DNA from: Deltaproteobacteria bacterium
GTDB taxonomy: Bacteria; UBA10199; JADGCS01
Direction of reading: 5' to 3'
DNA length: 64,000 bases
NCBI GenBank assembly: GCA_024233595.1
Contig: JACKPK010000001.1
Location: 248,001 to 312,000, forward strand
This document shows, in pieces, positions 16,695-25,766 of the stretch. The notes under the pieces were generated by a model. That model did not search any database. It saw only the letters and a program-made list of their open reading frames with translations, and was not told where the DNA came from. The translations under genes were made by a program, and so were the position numbers. Within the stretch, counting starts at the first letter, position 1, and every line of letters starts with the position of its first letter.

Positions 16695-17846
16695 ATGCAA
16701 GCCTTTATACCAGACATCATCTTCATCGATCCCAATGCACAGAATAGTGCTCTTGCAAAACGCGTGCTCAAAAAATTCCCGCGCACCGAAACTCAAATCA
16801 TCGCAGACAAAAGCCTAATCAAAACATCGCAAGCCCATAGCGTGGCTAAGAAGCAACTTTACATCACCAATTACAAAGGCAAACCGATTAAAAACTGCCA
16901 AGGCATGGGAGACTATGTTTGTTGCCTTTACTACACCATTGCTTTGGTGAGTGATTGTCATTTGGAATGCACCTATTGCATCTTGCAAGACTATCTATTT
17001 AATAACCCGGTCATCACTCTTTACGCGAATGTTGATGAAATCTTAGAAGCTATTTCTAAAAAATCCAAAGAACACCCTGAAAAAACCATTCGAGTAGGAA
17101 CTGGTGAACTCAGTGATTCTTTGGCACTGGATCACATCACCGAGTACAGCAAAGATCTGATCAGCTTTGCTCACGAGCATCCTAATGTTGTGATCGAATT
17201 CAAATCAAAAACAGCGAACATTGCAGGCTTACTCAAAGAAGACGCACCAAAAAATGTTGTGGTCTCTTGGTCGATCAACCCACAAAAGTTCATTCGGCAA
17301 GAAGAACACAAAACATCTCCACTGGCCGAACGCCTTGCTGCTGCAAAACAGTGTTCTGATCATGGCTACCGCATTGCCTTCCATTTGGATCCCTTGTTGC
17401 ATTTGGAAAATTGGCAAAATGAATACGAAGGTCTGATCAAAAAATTAAGAGAAGATTTTAACGACGACGAAATCGCCTGGCTCTCTGTGGGATCATTGCG
17501 ATTCACCCCGGGGCTCAAAAAAGTCATGGAAGAACGCTTCCCCAATTCCAAATTACTGGCAGGAGAGCTCTACCCCAGCGCAGATGGTAAAATAAGATAC
17601 TTCAGACCGCTTCGCGAACAAATGTACCAACATGTCGTCGGCTTGTTAAAGCAGCACTTTAAACAAACGCCTCATTACTTATGTATGGAGACCAAAACCG
17701 TTTGGGAAAATGTTTACGGGAATACGCCAGAATCCAACACGGCGCTTGAAGCGCACTTGGCAAAAGGTGTAACAGGCCCCTCCGAGCAGGCCTCAAAACC
17801 AAAAACCTCCACAAACACAGCTGTGGAGCAAGGCTTTGCCGTTTAA
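16695..17846 (+). CDS. Spore photoproduct lyase-like radical SAM protein (SplB family)
   Basis: A 383-residue radical SAM protein. The cluster motif is C88-HLE-C92-TY-C95 (CX3CX2C), with the family blocks GELSDSLALDHIT, EFKSKTANI, VVSWSINPQ, YRIAFHLDP and GSLRFTPGL. The family includes the enzyme that repairs thymine dimers of spore DNA, and it also occurs in bacteria that do not sporulate. Nothing else here suggests sporulation, so the role may be DNA repair of another kind. The last 30 residues are low-complexity (SEQASKPKTSTNTAVEQ). It stands alone between rpmE and rplM. Confidence 0.82.
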   Translation: MQAFIPDIIFIDPNAQNSALAKRVLKKFPRTETQIIADKSLIKTSQAHSVAKKQLYITNYKGKPIKNCQGMGDYVCCLYYTIALVSDCHLECTYCILQDYLFNNPVITLYANVDEILEAISKKSKEHPEKTIRVGTGELSDSLALDHITEYSKDLISFAHEHPNVVIEFKSKTANIAGLLKEDAPKNVVVSWSINPQKFIRQEEHKTSPLAERLAAAKQCSDHGYRIAFHLDPLLHLENWQNEYEGLIKKLREDFNDDEIAWLSVGSLRFTPGLKKVMEERFPNSKLLAGELYPSADGKIRYFRPLREQMYQHVVGLLKQHFKQTPHYLCMETKTVWENVYGNTPESNTALEAHLAKGVTGPSEQASKPKTSTNTAVEQGFAV

Positions 17847-17858
17847 GGCAAGAAACCA

Positions 17859-17888
17859 TTGACAGGGGCGCTCAGAAAAGAGTACTAA
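17859..17888 (+). promoter_or_regulatory. Predicted sigma-70 promoter of rplM-rpsI
   Basis: A perfect -35 TTGACA (17859-17864), an 18-bp spacer and a -10-like TACTAA (17883-17888) lie 85 bp upstream of the rplM start. Confidence 0.6.
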
Positions 17889-17972
17889 GGCGCACTAGTT
17901 TTTAGTTAACAGAGCCGTAGATGGTGTTAACTGTTTAATTTTATAGAGTTTTTTTCAATTGCTGAGGAAATC

Positions 17973-18404
17973 ATGAGTTCGTTTTACCAGAAAGAAAAAG
18001 AAGTTCAGCCAAGATTTTTAATTGTGGATCTAAAAGATCAGGTCTTGGGCCGTGCTGCCACTAAAATTGCCACCATGTTAAAAGGCAAAGACCTTGCTAA
18101 CTACACCCCTGGTGTGGACATGGGCACTGTGGTGATTGCTATCAACGCTGATCAAGTCAAATTGACTGGCCGTAAGCTCGACCAAAAAATGTACTACCGT
18201 CACACAGGTTACATGGGTGGTTTGCGCGAGATCAACGCAAAAGACCAAATGAAAAAAGATTCCACTCAAATTATTTTTCATGCTGTTAAAGGCATGTTGG
18301 CACGTGGTCCTTTGGGTCGCGCCCAACTAAAAAAATTAAAAGTGTATGCTGGAGCTGAGCACCCACATTCTGCTCAAAAGCCAGAGGCCGTTGCTCTTGC
18401 ATAA
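17973..18404 (+). CDS. rplM: 50S ribosomal protein L13
   Basis: A 143-residue L13 with the family blocks RFLIVDLKDQVLGRAATKIA, NYTPGVDMGTVVIAINADQV, YYRHTGYMGGL and AVKGMLARGPLGR. It is intact and normal in length. It begins the usual rplM-rpsI pair. The rpsI gene 39 bp downstream is broken within about 35 codons of its start. Confidence 0.96.
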   Translation: MSSFYQKEKEVQPRFLIVDLKDQVLGRAATKIATMLKGKDLANYTPGVDMGTVVIAINADQVKLTGRKLDQKMYYRHTGYMGGLREINAKDQMKKDSTQIIFHAVKGMLARGPLGRAQLKKLKVYAGAEHPHSAQKPEAVALA

Positions 18405-18443
18405 AAGACATTTAATCTAATTAACAAACACGTAGGATAAAAC

Positions 18444-18867
18444 ATGACAGCTGTTAAAATTCGCGAAGACAAAAACGCTGCTAAAAAACGATTTTTTGGA
18501 ACTGGACGCCGCAAAACAAGTGTGGCTCGTATTCAAATCACTCCTTGGTGATGGCACTGTGGTTAGAACTAACGTCTTTTTGACGAGTACTTTCCTTCTC
18601 GAAAGTTTCCGCATGATCATCATGCACCGCATGGATTCTACTGGTAACCTTGCGCCTGATATCCGCGTGAACGTCAGGCGGTATTTCTGGACAAGCTGGT
18701 GCTGTTCGTCACGCCATGGCTCGTGCTTTGTTATCACTAACCTGATTCCTACCGTAAGCCACTTAACCGTGGCGGTTACTTAACACGTGATGCCCCGTGA
18801 GGTTGAGCGTAAGAAGTACGGCTATCACCGCAAAGCTCGTAAGAAGAGCCAATACTCTAAACGTTAG
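18444..18867 (+). pseudogene. rpsI: 30S ribosomal protein S9, full length but with multiple frameshifts
   Basis: The first 35 codons from the ATG at 18444 are intact (FFGTGRRKTSVARIQITP). From about 18545 the S9 reading continues only by switching frames: GDGTVV, then SFRMIIMHRMDSTGNLA, DIRVNV, GQAGAVRHAMARALL, YRKPLNRGGYLTRDA, and finally REVERKKYGYHKARKKSQYSKR with a TAG at 18865. All parts of S9 are present in order and well conserved, so only indels break it. S9 is essential, so either the sequence is wrong here or an intact copy lies elsewhere. Confidence 0.85.
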
Positions 18868-19179
18868 TAACATTGGCACTCCTCTTGGGGCGGTTGCGAC
18901 CGAGCTTGCTAATTCACTCGCAAAATAATAAAGTTATTATTAATTTTGTGGGTAGTTCGTTTATTTAAGATTTTCAGAAACTCACAGCGTGCGAATTACT
19001 GCGCCGTAGTTCGCCTAGGAAGAGCGAACGAAGGTGGATGATCTAATGTAAATCTGAAGTGAAGGAAGACAGTTGCGGCCAGCACTTATTTAAGCACTTA
19101 GGCCTTCTAGGGCACAACAATGGCGGCAGTCCCTACAATATTTCCCGGTCTTTACACCTGCTAAGATATTCTTCATCAG
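18868..19179. other. Intergenic region rpsI-argC, no gene seen
   Basis: No gene is supported on either strand. GTTCGC (19009-19014) and GCGAAC (19024-19029) form an inverted repeat in a stretch (18991-19037) that resembles a degraded copy of the repeat at 16601-16636, both starting GCGAATTA. The sequence belongs to the indel-rich zone. Confidence 0.4.
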
Positions 19180-20240
19180 ATGCGAAACACCTCTGCCACT
19201 CACCCTAAAGAAAAATCTCGTCGCGGGATTGCTTCCATACACGGGCTTAGAGCTGATTCGTCTTCTTTGAATCACCCCAAAGTTTTGCGTTTCACTGCCG
19301 CCACATCGCCAGCATGAAGGCAAAAACAAGTTTCAAAAAAAGTTTTTCTCATCTAAATCAAATTATTCATCTTTAAATTTTCTGACCTGGTGTTCAAAAC
19401 CATTGGGAAAGGCTAAAGTTGTGTTTCTGCCTATTACACCAAGAATCCATGGAGATTGCCAAAGGTGATTTGGGGCACCAAGGTCATCGACCTATCAAGG
19501 ATTCTTCGCTTTTAAAAATACAAAACCTACGAGAATATTGCGAACACACACAGAAAAAATTCATGAAGAGGCTGTGTTTTTATGGTCTTCGGTAAACTTT
19601 GGTGAAGACTTACGCAAAAGCTTTTTAACGGGCTGTCCTGCTGTTAAGTGTCACAAGATCCGGCTTGCTTTGGCTCCTTTAGTACAAGGCCAAATGATTG
19701 TGCTCGATACATCATTTGCAATTCAGCATCAGGAATATCCGGCGCTGGGCTGCTCATAAAACCCTAATTTATTATTCAGTAAGTGCAGCAAAAAACTTTT
19801 TGGCCTATGGTTTTCACGATAGCGACACCGCCACTGTCCTGAAATAGGAAGAAAACTCAGCATGCCTTTGCGGTGGGCAAAAAATAAAATTGCCCTTTGT
19901 CCCAGCACCTTTACCTACAAGCCGTGCGGTATTCGAGCAGTAATCTACGTTAAACCAATTCGCAAATGGAGCGACGAAACCCGTGCAACGTCTACAAAAA
20001 ATTCTATGTTGAAGCTCATCAGCACTGTCTGACCAACAAATGCCTACTCAAATCAGTTGTGGAAATAAATCGCCGCGAAATCAGCCTACACTACGATCAA
20101 CACTCGGAACGACTCATCATCTATTCGGCTCTAGATAATCTTTTAAAAGGCGCCTCTGACAGGCTGTGCAGTGTTTTTAATTTAATGCATGGTTTTGAAG
20201 AAACTCTGGGGCTAGAGAAATTCGCTGTGTTTCGCAATGA
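19180..20240 (+). pseudogene. argC: N-acetyl-gamma-glutamyl-phosphate reductase ArgC, multiply frameshifted
   Basis: No single frame is long, but reading across three frames gives the ArgC protein in order: YTGLELIRLL and NHPKVLRFTAATS near 19235-19310, TKVIDLS near 19480, YGLPE-like and GEDLRKS near 19575-19620, GCYPTS-like then LALAPLVQGQMIVLDT near 19640-19710, ASGISGAG near 19725-19745, PFVPHLLPTSRGI near 19895-19930, and SALDNLLKGAS, NLMHGFEETLGLEKFAVF near 20125-20230. The active-site Cys region (GCYPTS) is only partly readable. ArgC catalyses the third step of arginine synthesis. It follows rpsI as in many deltaproteobacteria. Indels are at least ten; start and stop are approximate. 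Confidence 0.8.
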
Positions 20241-20250
20241 TTTGGTTTCA

Positions 20251-20468
20251 TCAATTTCGCCCCCCGCTTATAATCGCCACAAACTTATCGTTGCTGCTTC
20301 GTCCCAAAATCTCCGCAACACAATCACCAATCAATGAATTTTGAGATGAAAAATCTAATGCCTCTGGCAGCAATTGTGCGGTATGAGGAAACCAAATTAT
20401 TTTCCTGTAGAATTTTTTGTTAATGCGTTGAAGAGAATTTAAAACGGCATCAATATAAAATTTTTCAT
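20251..20468 (-). pseudogene. Small unknown gene with one frameshift near its start
   Basis: An ATG at 20468 overlaps the hydrolase stop (ATGA) and has an AAGAGG site, but the frame ends after nine codons. Adding one base in the A run directly after the ATG opens about 72 codons to a TGA at 20251 (YIDAVLNSLQRINKKFYRK, then IIWFPHTAQLLPEALDFS). The product is not recognised. It ends 10 bp from the argC stop, convergently. It lies at the edge of the indel-rich zone, so the shift may be a sequence error. Confidence 0.45.
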
Positions 20469-21376
20469 GAATTACCTCTTAAAAAATAATGAACATCCCT
20501 TACAAAGTCTTCTGGTTGTTCTAAATGAGGGTAGTGGCCGGAGTTGCGGTAACTTTTAATATGGGCCAATTCTGGGTTTCCTGTCATTTCGCCACCCATT
20601 AAATAGTCATGAACCCCATTAATCCAAAGAGTTTTTTGTTTGAGAATGCTTACATCAATGGGTAGAACTTGAGAATTATCGGCGTAATACGATGTGCGGA
20701 CTTGACGATAGATATCATCATTTTCAGCGATGTTGACCCGTGATTTAAGATCATCATACCAGGCCATCGTCTTGAGGTTGCCCCAATAAAATGCCTTACG
20801 ACGCTCAGTCGAGTTCATTAGTCCACGAATTTCTTTAGAGACTTCCCATGGCGAGCCATTGTGACATTTTAATATTTCTAAGGCTTGCATGTATTCCTGT
20901 GGTTGGTCTTCCTTTAAAATCAATAGGTCCATTGAGAGCGAGCGTTGCTGTGCCAATCGTCTATCTACTGAGCGGCCAGCGATGATAAGTCTTAACAATA
21001 AATTCGGTCTATGTTTAAGTAAATCATAGGCTAAAAAGGCCCCATAACTATGACCAAAAATGGCAATTGTTTCTACATCTAATGCACTTTTTACTTGGTC
21101 ACAAATATCTGATAGGTCTTGTCTATTGATGCTGTGGGTTAAAGCTGATGAAGCCCCTGCTGAACGTCCGCATCCGCGTTGATCGTAACAAACCCAACCA
21201 TAATCCATATTTTGATAAGCGGGGAGTTCTTGAAGTGCTTTTTCGAAGTAAGCACTGTGGCTCCCTGGCCCTCCATGAACGTAAAGAATATATCCTTTTA
21301 CAGGCCTCGAAATATTTTCCGGTTCAAAAAGATTTGTTACCAAACCATTCACAATCGCACTGTTAACCAGCTTCAT
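20465..21376 (-). CDS. Alpha/beta hydrolase, proline iminopeptidase-like (S33)
   Basis: A 303-residue alpha/beta hydrolase. The oxyanion-hole motif is HGGPG (residues 34-38), YDQRGCGRS follows at 64-72, and the nucleophile elbow is GHSYG with Ser110. The C-terminal Asp is in WINGVHDYL and the catalytic His in SGHYPHLEQPEDF. HGGPG plus DQRGCGRS is typical of proline iminopeptidases and related S33 peptidases. Cytoplasmic; no signal peptide. The frame is intact although it adjoins the indel-rich zone. It is 219 bp downstream of zorD on the same strand but probably independent. Confidence 0.85.
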   Translation of the reverse strand: MKLVNSAIVNGLVTNLFEPENISRPVKGYILYVHGGPGSHSAYFEKALQELPAYQNMDYGWVCYDQRGCGRSAGASSALTHSINRQDLSDICDQVKSALDVETIAIFGHSYGAFLAYDLLKHRPNLLLRLIIAGRSVDRRLAQQRSLSMDLLILKEDQPQEYMQALEILKCHNGSPWEVSKEIRGLMNSTERRKAFYWGNLKTMAWYDDLKSRVNIAENDDIYRQVRTSYYADNSQVLPIDVSILKQKTLWINGVHDYLMGGEMTGNPELAHIKSYRNSGHYPHLEQPEDFVRDVHYFLRGNS

Positions 21377-21595
21377 AAATGTCTCTCTGTTTTAAATTTT
21401 TATCACATTATTTTGTAATGTATTCAAAAGAGCAATAATCATTCCAAAAACTTAGAAATTAACTACGACTTCTTTTTTACAAAGCCACCCTATTTTTCTT
21501 AATATTCATTGTGGTGGACTGATCTTTTGAGGCAATACTGTGAGTTAGACACTTTGGCTATGCTGGCAATTTGGGAGTACTAGACAACACGCTAA
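21377..21595. other. Intergenic region hydrolase-zorD
   Basis: A 219-bp AT-rich gap between two minus-strand genes. No gene, no clear T-tailed hairpin and no convincing transposon end were found. It presumably holds the zorD transcript end and the hydrolase promoter. Confidence 0.5.
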
Positions 21596-24538
21596 CTAAG
21601 CAGTCTCTTTTATTTCTGTTTTGTGGAATAACGATTTAATATCACGTTCACTGACAGTAAAATCTTTTATCAACTCTTTCTTTTCTTGAGATAATCTAGC
21701 TAGCCAAACATCAACAATTGGGCTCCCATCAATTGTATCGACTACTTGGTCTTCACTTTTAGACGCTATTGCTGTCGGGAAATATATCGATACAGGCTTT
21801 TTCTGACCCATCCGGTAAGCCCGACAAGTCGCCTGTTCAGTAACTGCAGGGTTCCACTCTCTAGTGTAATGTATAACATGATTTGCTTGTGTTAAAGTAA
21901 TACCATAAGCAGCACTTCTCGGGTTGAGTATCATCACATCAAATTCATTAGGTGCAGCTCTTTTAAACTCTGCTACAGCATGGTCTCTCAAAGGTTTGTA
22001 TTTACTACTCCCATCAAATATTTTCGGCGTCACTGTTTTAAAATGCATACCGATCAAATGCCGTAAATGATCACTTAGCTGTGTCCTGTTACAAAATATT
22101 AGGGCTTTTTCGCCTTTCTGATGAATCCTTTCTAAGATACTAAGAAGCAGATCAAATTTTGGGCACATTGATTTTGCTAATTCAACGGAGGGGAAGGTCG
22201 CACGGTACCCATTTTCAGCCGCGAGGGAGCTTAGCCAGGGGGCGTTCACTACTATCTGTAGTTCGTGATAAAGAGGTAAAACCCCACCGACTGATTTGGC
22301 TAATATATTTCTATACAACCTAATCTGGTCTTCTGTAAGTGGGGCTGTTGTCTCACTCCATGGGACATCAATTCTTTTTGGCAATTCATCTAAAACTTCT
22401 TCTTTAGTTCTTCTCAGCCAATTCTTACCCAAACGCCTCACTATACTTTTCCTGATTTCATCTCGCTCTTCGGAGCCAATTACCGATTGTTCAAGGGGCT
22501 GCAGGAAACTTTTTTGAAAATTAGTTAAGCTTCCAAACCTTTCACTTTGGACAAATTCCATGATAGAATACAGATCAGAAAGTCGATTTTCCACTGGGGT
22601 ACCAGTCATCGCACAGTAAAAATCTGCCTTAAAGCATTTTAAGGCTTCACTACGTTTAGAATTTAAATTTTTAATTGCTTGTGCCTCATCAATAATAACA
22701 ACTTTAAAAGGCACAGCTGCTAACTCCTTGTGGTACAAGGTAGCACTTTGCCAAGTTATAAGTAGTACTTTACATAGCTTTGGTATATCTTGTTGAGCAC
22801 GGAGGATTCGTTGATCTAATTGATGTGGCCCTCTAAGTATGTTTTTAATATCATTCCAAGATCTAGTAAATTTAGCTAGGCCAGGTGCAAATTTGTTTAT
22901 ATCTTCTTCCCAAGCATGTTTGATTAACGCGGCAGGAGCTATAATAATAGCAGGCTTCTCGTCTAATTCACCTTTTTTGAATAAAGCGTCCAAGAAGCTA
23001 ATAACCTGAAATGTTTTGCCCACGCCCATATCATCAGCTAGCAAAAGTCCCCTGTGTGGTATTTTACCATCTTCCTTGTGGGCCAGTAGCCAAGATAATC
23101 TTGCAAAGCCAACTTTTTGATGAGGTCTCAACATGTCATCATGAGGTGCTGGTATATCATTGGCAAAATCGGACTCGCTTTTTTCTGGAGGCAATCCCAT
23201 ACTAGCTGCATAGTCGGCATCACGGAGTAAGCGTGTTTCTTCACTGACCCTAGCATTGTATTCATTTCTTAATTTTAGAACAGCAACTTCGACAATATCT
23301 CTCACAAAAGAAACATCATCTATTATTATAGGATTGTCAGTCGATTGGTCGAGGCACGACTGTAGCTCATCTGAGGAATATTTACTTAGTTTACCAAGTT
23401 GATATGATTCAACAGCTTCAACAAATCTTGCAGCCTCTTCTTTACTAATCTCAAAATCTGAGTAATTTACATCTCCGCTCTGATCTTCCAATTGCTCTTT
23501 AATCGCACGGTACTCCTCGTGACAGTTATCTAAGTTAACAGAAAATGGGCATGTTGAGTTCTTTGCCTCGATAAAAAAGTTTCTGTTTTCATTATCAAGT
23601 TTTTCGTCATAACCAGCATCATCCTTTGGGACTTTGTAATTTACTGGATCATAAGTAAACCCTAAAACTTGGTCAGAATAATTGGCAACCAACAGTTCGA
23701 ATGCAACACCTTCTTGGCCATCACTCTGCATGTCATAAATTTCAGCCTGGAGTCTTCTGATGGCATCTGGATCGTTGCTCACACGCGCTTCGTACAATTT
23801 TTTTGCCGCTTCTCTGCATCTCTCACTCATATAAACACGGGTTCTTTTGTCGCCTACTTTTGTGTGATAAATATTTTTAGATGCCCCGTCCTTATATATT
23901 TCTTCCCACAGCTTTGAATTAAGTTTCTGATCGTCATCCACTAATTTGGGTGCTATAGAAGGTTCATTTGCGCTATTAACCCCAAATTCGACTGGAAAAC
24001 TGTCCTTAGCAATCACATCTACTCTTTGACTATTGCCTGACAAAATAACATTTGGACTAGATGTAGCTATTTCTTTTATCAGCTCATACTGTTTGTAAAA
24101 TCTAAACTCAGCTTGGCTATCGTCACCGTGACTATCATTATTAAAATTGTCTATAAGCTTAATTAAGTTATAAATATCGGCTGGTATAAGTTTAGTTTCG
24201 CCATCTATACTAATTTGAAAATCAGAACGCCGTGATAAATCTGGTTTACTGCCACTTTTACTTGTGACCAAGTAGTCAAATCTCATGCTCTTTGACTTTA
24301 ATGCACCATTGCTTCTTATGGATAAGTTGAGATCAGCAAAGCTTGGGATATGCTGAAAAAGTGTATCGTCTATCGAAAACTCACTACTACCAATAGCCTT
24401 CCAAACAGCCCATAAAGCGTCACAACTAAACGTCACACTATCGGCGGTAAAACAGGCCCCCAGATTTATAAGCTTTTCTTTGTCCAGCTTGATTTTATTT
24501 TGAAGTTCCTCATCAACAATATTAAAAGGTATCTTCAT
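21596..24538 (-). CDS. zorD: Zorya system protein ZorD (SNF2 helicase with PD-(D/E)xK-like domain)
   Basis: A 980-residue cytoplasmic protein. The N-terminal 270 residues are not recognised. Residues about 276-330 (GVAFELLVA, then DDAGYDEKL, then FFIEAKNS) have the E-D-ExK arrangement of an Mrr/DUF3883-like nuclease fold. The SNF2 core follows: motif I ADDMGVGKT at 501-509, motif II IDEAQ at 616-620, AMTGTPVENR at 643-652, and motif VI QATCRAYRMGQKKPV at 902-916. In Zorya, ZorD is recruited to degrade invading phage DNA. It is the last gene of the operon, 10 bp after zorC. Confidence 0.9.
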   Translation of the reverse strand: MKIPFNIVDEELQNKIKLDKEKLINLGACFTADSVTFSCDALWAVWKAIGSSEFSIDDTLFQHIPSFADLNLSIRSNGALKSKSMRFDYLVTSKSGSKPDLSRRSDFQISIDGETKLIPADIYNLIKLIDNFNNDSHGDDSQAEFRFYKQYELIKEIATSSPNVILSGNSQRVDVIAKDSFPVEFGVNSANEPSIAPKLVDDDQKLNSKLWEEIYKDGASKNIYHTKVGDKRTRVYMSERCREAAKKLYEARVSNDPDAIRRLQAEIYDMQSDGQEGVAFELLVANYSDQVLGFTYDPVNYKVPKDDAGYDEKLDNENRNFFIEAKNSTCPFSVNLDNCHEEYRAIKEQLEDQSGDVNYSDFEISKEEAARFVEAVESYQLGKLSKYSSDELQSCLDQSTDNPIIIDDVSFVRDIVEVAVLKLRNEYNARVSEETRLLRDADYAASMGLPPEKSESDFANDIPAPHDDMLRPHQKVGFARLSWLLAHKEDGKIPHRGLLLADDMGVGKTFQVISFLDALFKKGELDEKPAIIIAPAALIKHAWEEDINKFAPGLAKFTRSWNDIKNILRGPHQLDQRILRAQQDIPKLCKVLLITWQSATLYHKELAAVPFKVVIIDEAQAIKNLNSKRSEALKCFKADFYCAMTGTPVENRLSDLYSIMEFVQSERFGSLTNFQKSFLQPLEQSVIGSEERDEIRKSIVRRLGKNWLRRTKEEVLDELPKRIDVPWSETTAPLTEDQIRLYRNILAKSVGGVLPLYHELQIVVNAPWLSSLAAENGYRATFPSVELAKSMCPKFDLLLSILERIHQKGEKALIFCNRTQLSDHLRHLIGMHFKTVTPKIFDGSSKYKPLRDHAVAEFKRAAPNEFDVMILNPRSAAYGITLTQANHVIHYTREWNPAVTEQATCRAYRMGQKKPVSIYFPTAIASKSEDQVVDTIDGSPIVDVWLARLSQEKKELIKDFTVSERDIKSLFHKTEIKETA

Positions 24539-24548
24539 AATTCCTCTT

Positions 24549-25766
24549 TCAAAACCTATTTATATATTTTCTTAGCTGATCAACACTATCCGTATTCCGC
24601 ATTAGGTTCAGCACTGTGGACATTCGACTCTGCCAATACTTACCCTGGTGAGTCATTCGAGCACTCATGTCACTTTTGTAGTCAGTAAATTCTTTAGCTC
24701 TTACTTCATCAAGCTTGTACCGGTAGTCATTAAATATATACACAGCACCACTTTCAGACTTTTCAACTACCCAAAAGTTATTGAATCGCATGCCAACAGC
24801 GTATGGAATTTTGCTTTTATAGTGTATTTCAAAGTCATCAATTTGATGCCAATAGTCAGACCAAAAAGCCTGCCTATCTAGATCTCTAAGAATTTTGTCT
24901 TTGACCTTTTGCCAGTCCAATAATTTTCGAATAAACTCCTCGTTCAATGCATTTGGCGACACATGGGAGTCACCCTCAATGTGATAGAGAATCTCATTGC
25001 GTGATTTATAAACAGGAACGTCAACAAGCTCCGTAATAATCTGCACCAATTTATCGAGAGTTATTTTTTTATCAGTGGTTAAACCATTCAGTACTGTTAC
25101 TATACTATCGAAGCTCTCTTGACACCCAAAATCCCATGCAAGCTTCGCGGCACTATGAATTGCCTCTGTCTCCATCAGTGCCAACCTATGAGAATCAATT
25201 TCACTTAGGACAGACCTACATAACTCGATTCTTATTTCGTCACGAAAGTCAGTACCTATATTTTCTAGTAGCCCCAACAAATCTAAATCCTTGTCTTTGA
25301 AAGCCGTACTTAAGCTATCTATAAGATTGCCAACTGCATAGTAAGAACTATAATTTTCAACCACACCTACTGGTAGGTTGTCTTTTGCAACTTGATTTAA
25401 GATCTCCTTCCGTATCACCAAGGGAAGGTCGACAGCTATCAAAACACGCTGTGCAATGCGTGCCATATATGGCCATCGCTCGGGATAACTGGCAAGATAG
25501 TGCTCTAGCCCCTCGATCTCGAGGGCTAGTTCTGAGTATCTCTTTAAAGAAAATAAAAAATGATGCCTGTCCAAACTATACGTTGCATCTAATAGATCCG
25601 ATTTTATTTTATTCTTAATTTCATCTAGGCCAATATACTCTCTCAGTTTAAGATCAGTTTTTTGAGAAACGCCCTCTACCAAAGCGAGCATTCGTTCAGG
25701 CTTTTTTTCTTTTAGCGGGATAGACTTCAACAACATGCCTAATTCAATTTTATCTAGCACACTCAT
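24549..25766 (-). CDS. zorC: Zorya system protein ZorC (EH-signature protein)
   Basis: A 405-residue soluble, mostly helical protein. The segment DRQAFWSDYWHQIDDF near residues 298-313 fits the EH-signature region of ZorC. Identification rests mainly on position between zorB and zorD; the sequence itself is divergent. ZorC is reported to bind DNA and act with ZorD downstream of the ZorAB motor. It is shorter than the E. coli type I ZorC as I remember it (over 500 residues). Its ATG shares a base with the zorB stop (TAATG at 25764-25768), indicating coupling. Confidence 0.82.
   Translation of the reverse strand: MSVLDKIELGMLLKSIPLKEKKPERMLALVEGVSQKTDLKLREYIGLDEIKNKIKSDLLDATYSLDRHHFLFSLKRYSELALEIEGLEHYLASYPERWPYMARIAQRVLIAVDLPLVIRKEILNQVAKDNLPVGVVENYSSYYAVGNLIDSLSTAFKDKDLDLLGLLENIGTDFRDEIRIELCRSVLSEIDSHRLALMETEAIHSAAKLAWDFGCQESFDSIVTVLNGLTTDKKITLDKLVQIITELVDVPVYKSRNEILYHIEGDSHVSPNALNEEFIRKLLDWQKVKDKILRDLDRQAFWSDYWHQIDDFEIHYKSKIPYAVGMRFNNFWVVEKSESGAVYIFNDYRYKLDEVRAKEFTDYKSDMSARMTHQGKYWQSRMSTVLNLMRNTDSVDQLRKYINRF

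Noticed and set aside
19090..19329. Minus-strand Cys-rich frame resembling a zinc-finger transposase fragment
   Set aside because: The plus strand of the same stretch encodes the N terminus of ArgC (YTGLELIRLL, NHPKVLRFTAATS) across frames, so the minus frame is a shadow.
19966..20337. Plus-strand 123-codon frame as an independent hypothetical gene
   Set aside because: It contains DNLLKGAS and NLMHGFEETLGL, the C terminus of ArgC, and runs past the true ArgC stop because of a missing base.
21377..21595. Insertion-sequence end near the zorD side of the island
   Set aside because: No terminal inverted repeat pair, target duplication or transposase fragment could be identified.
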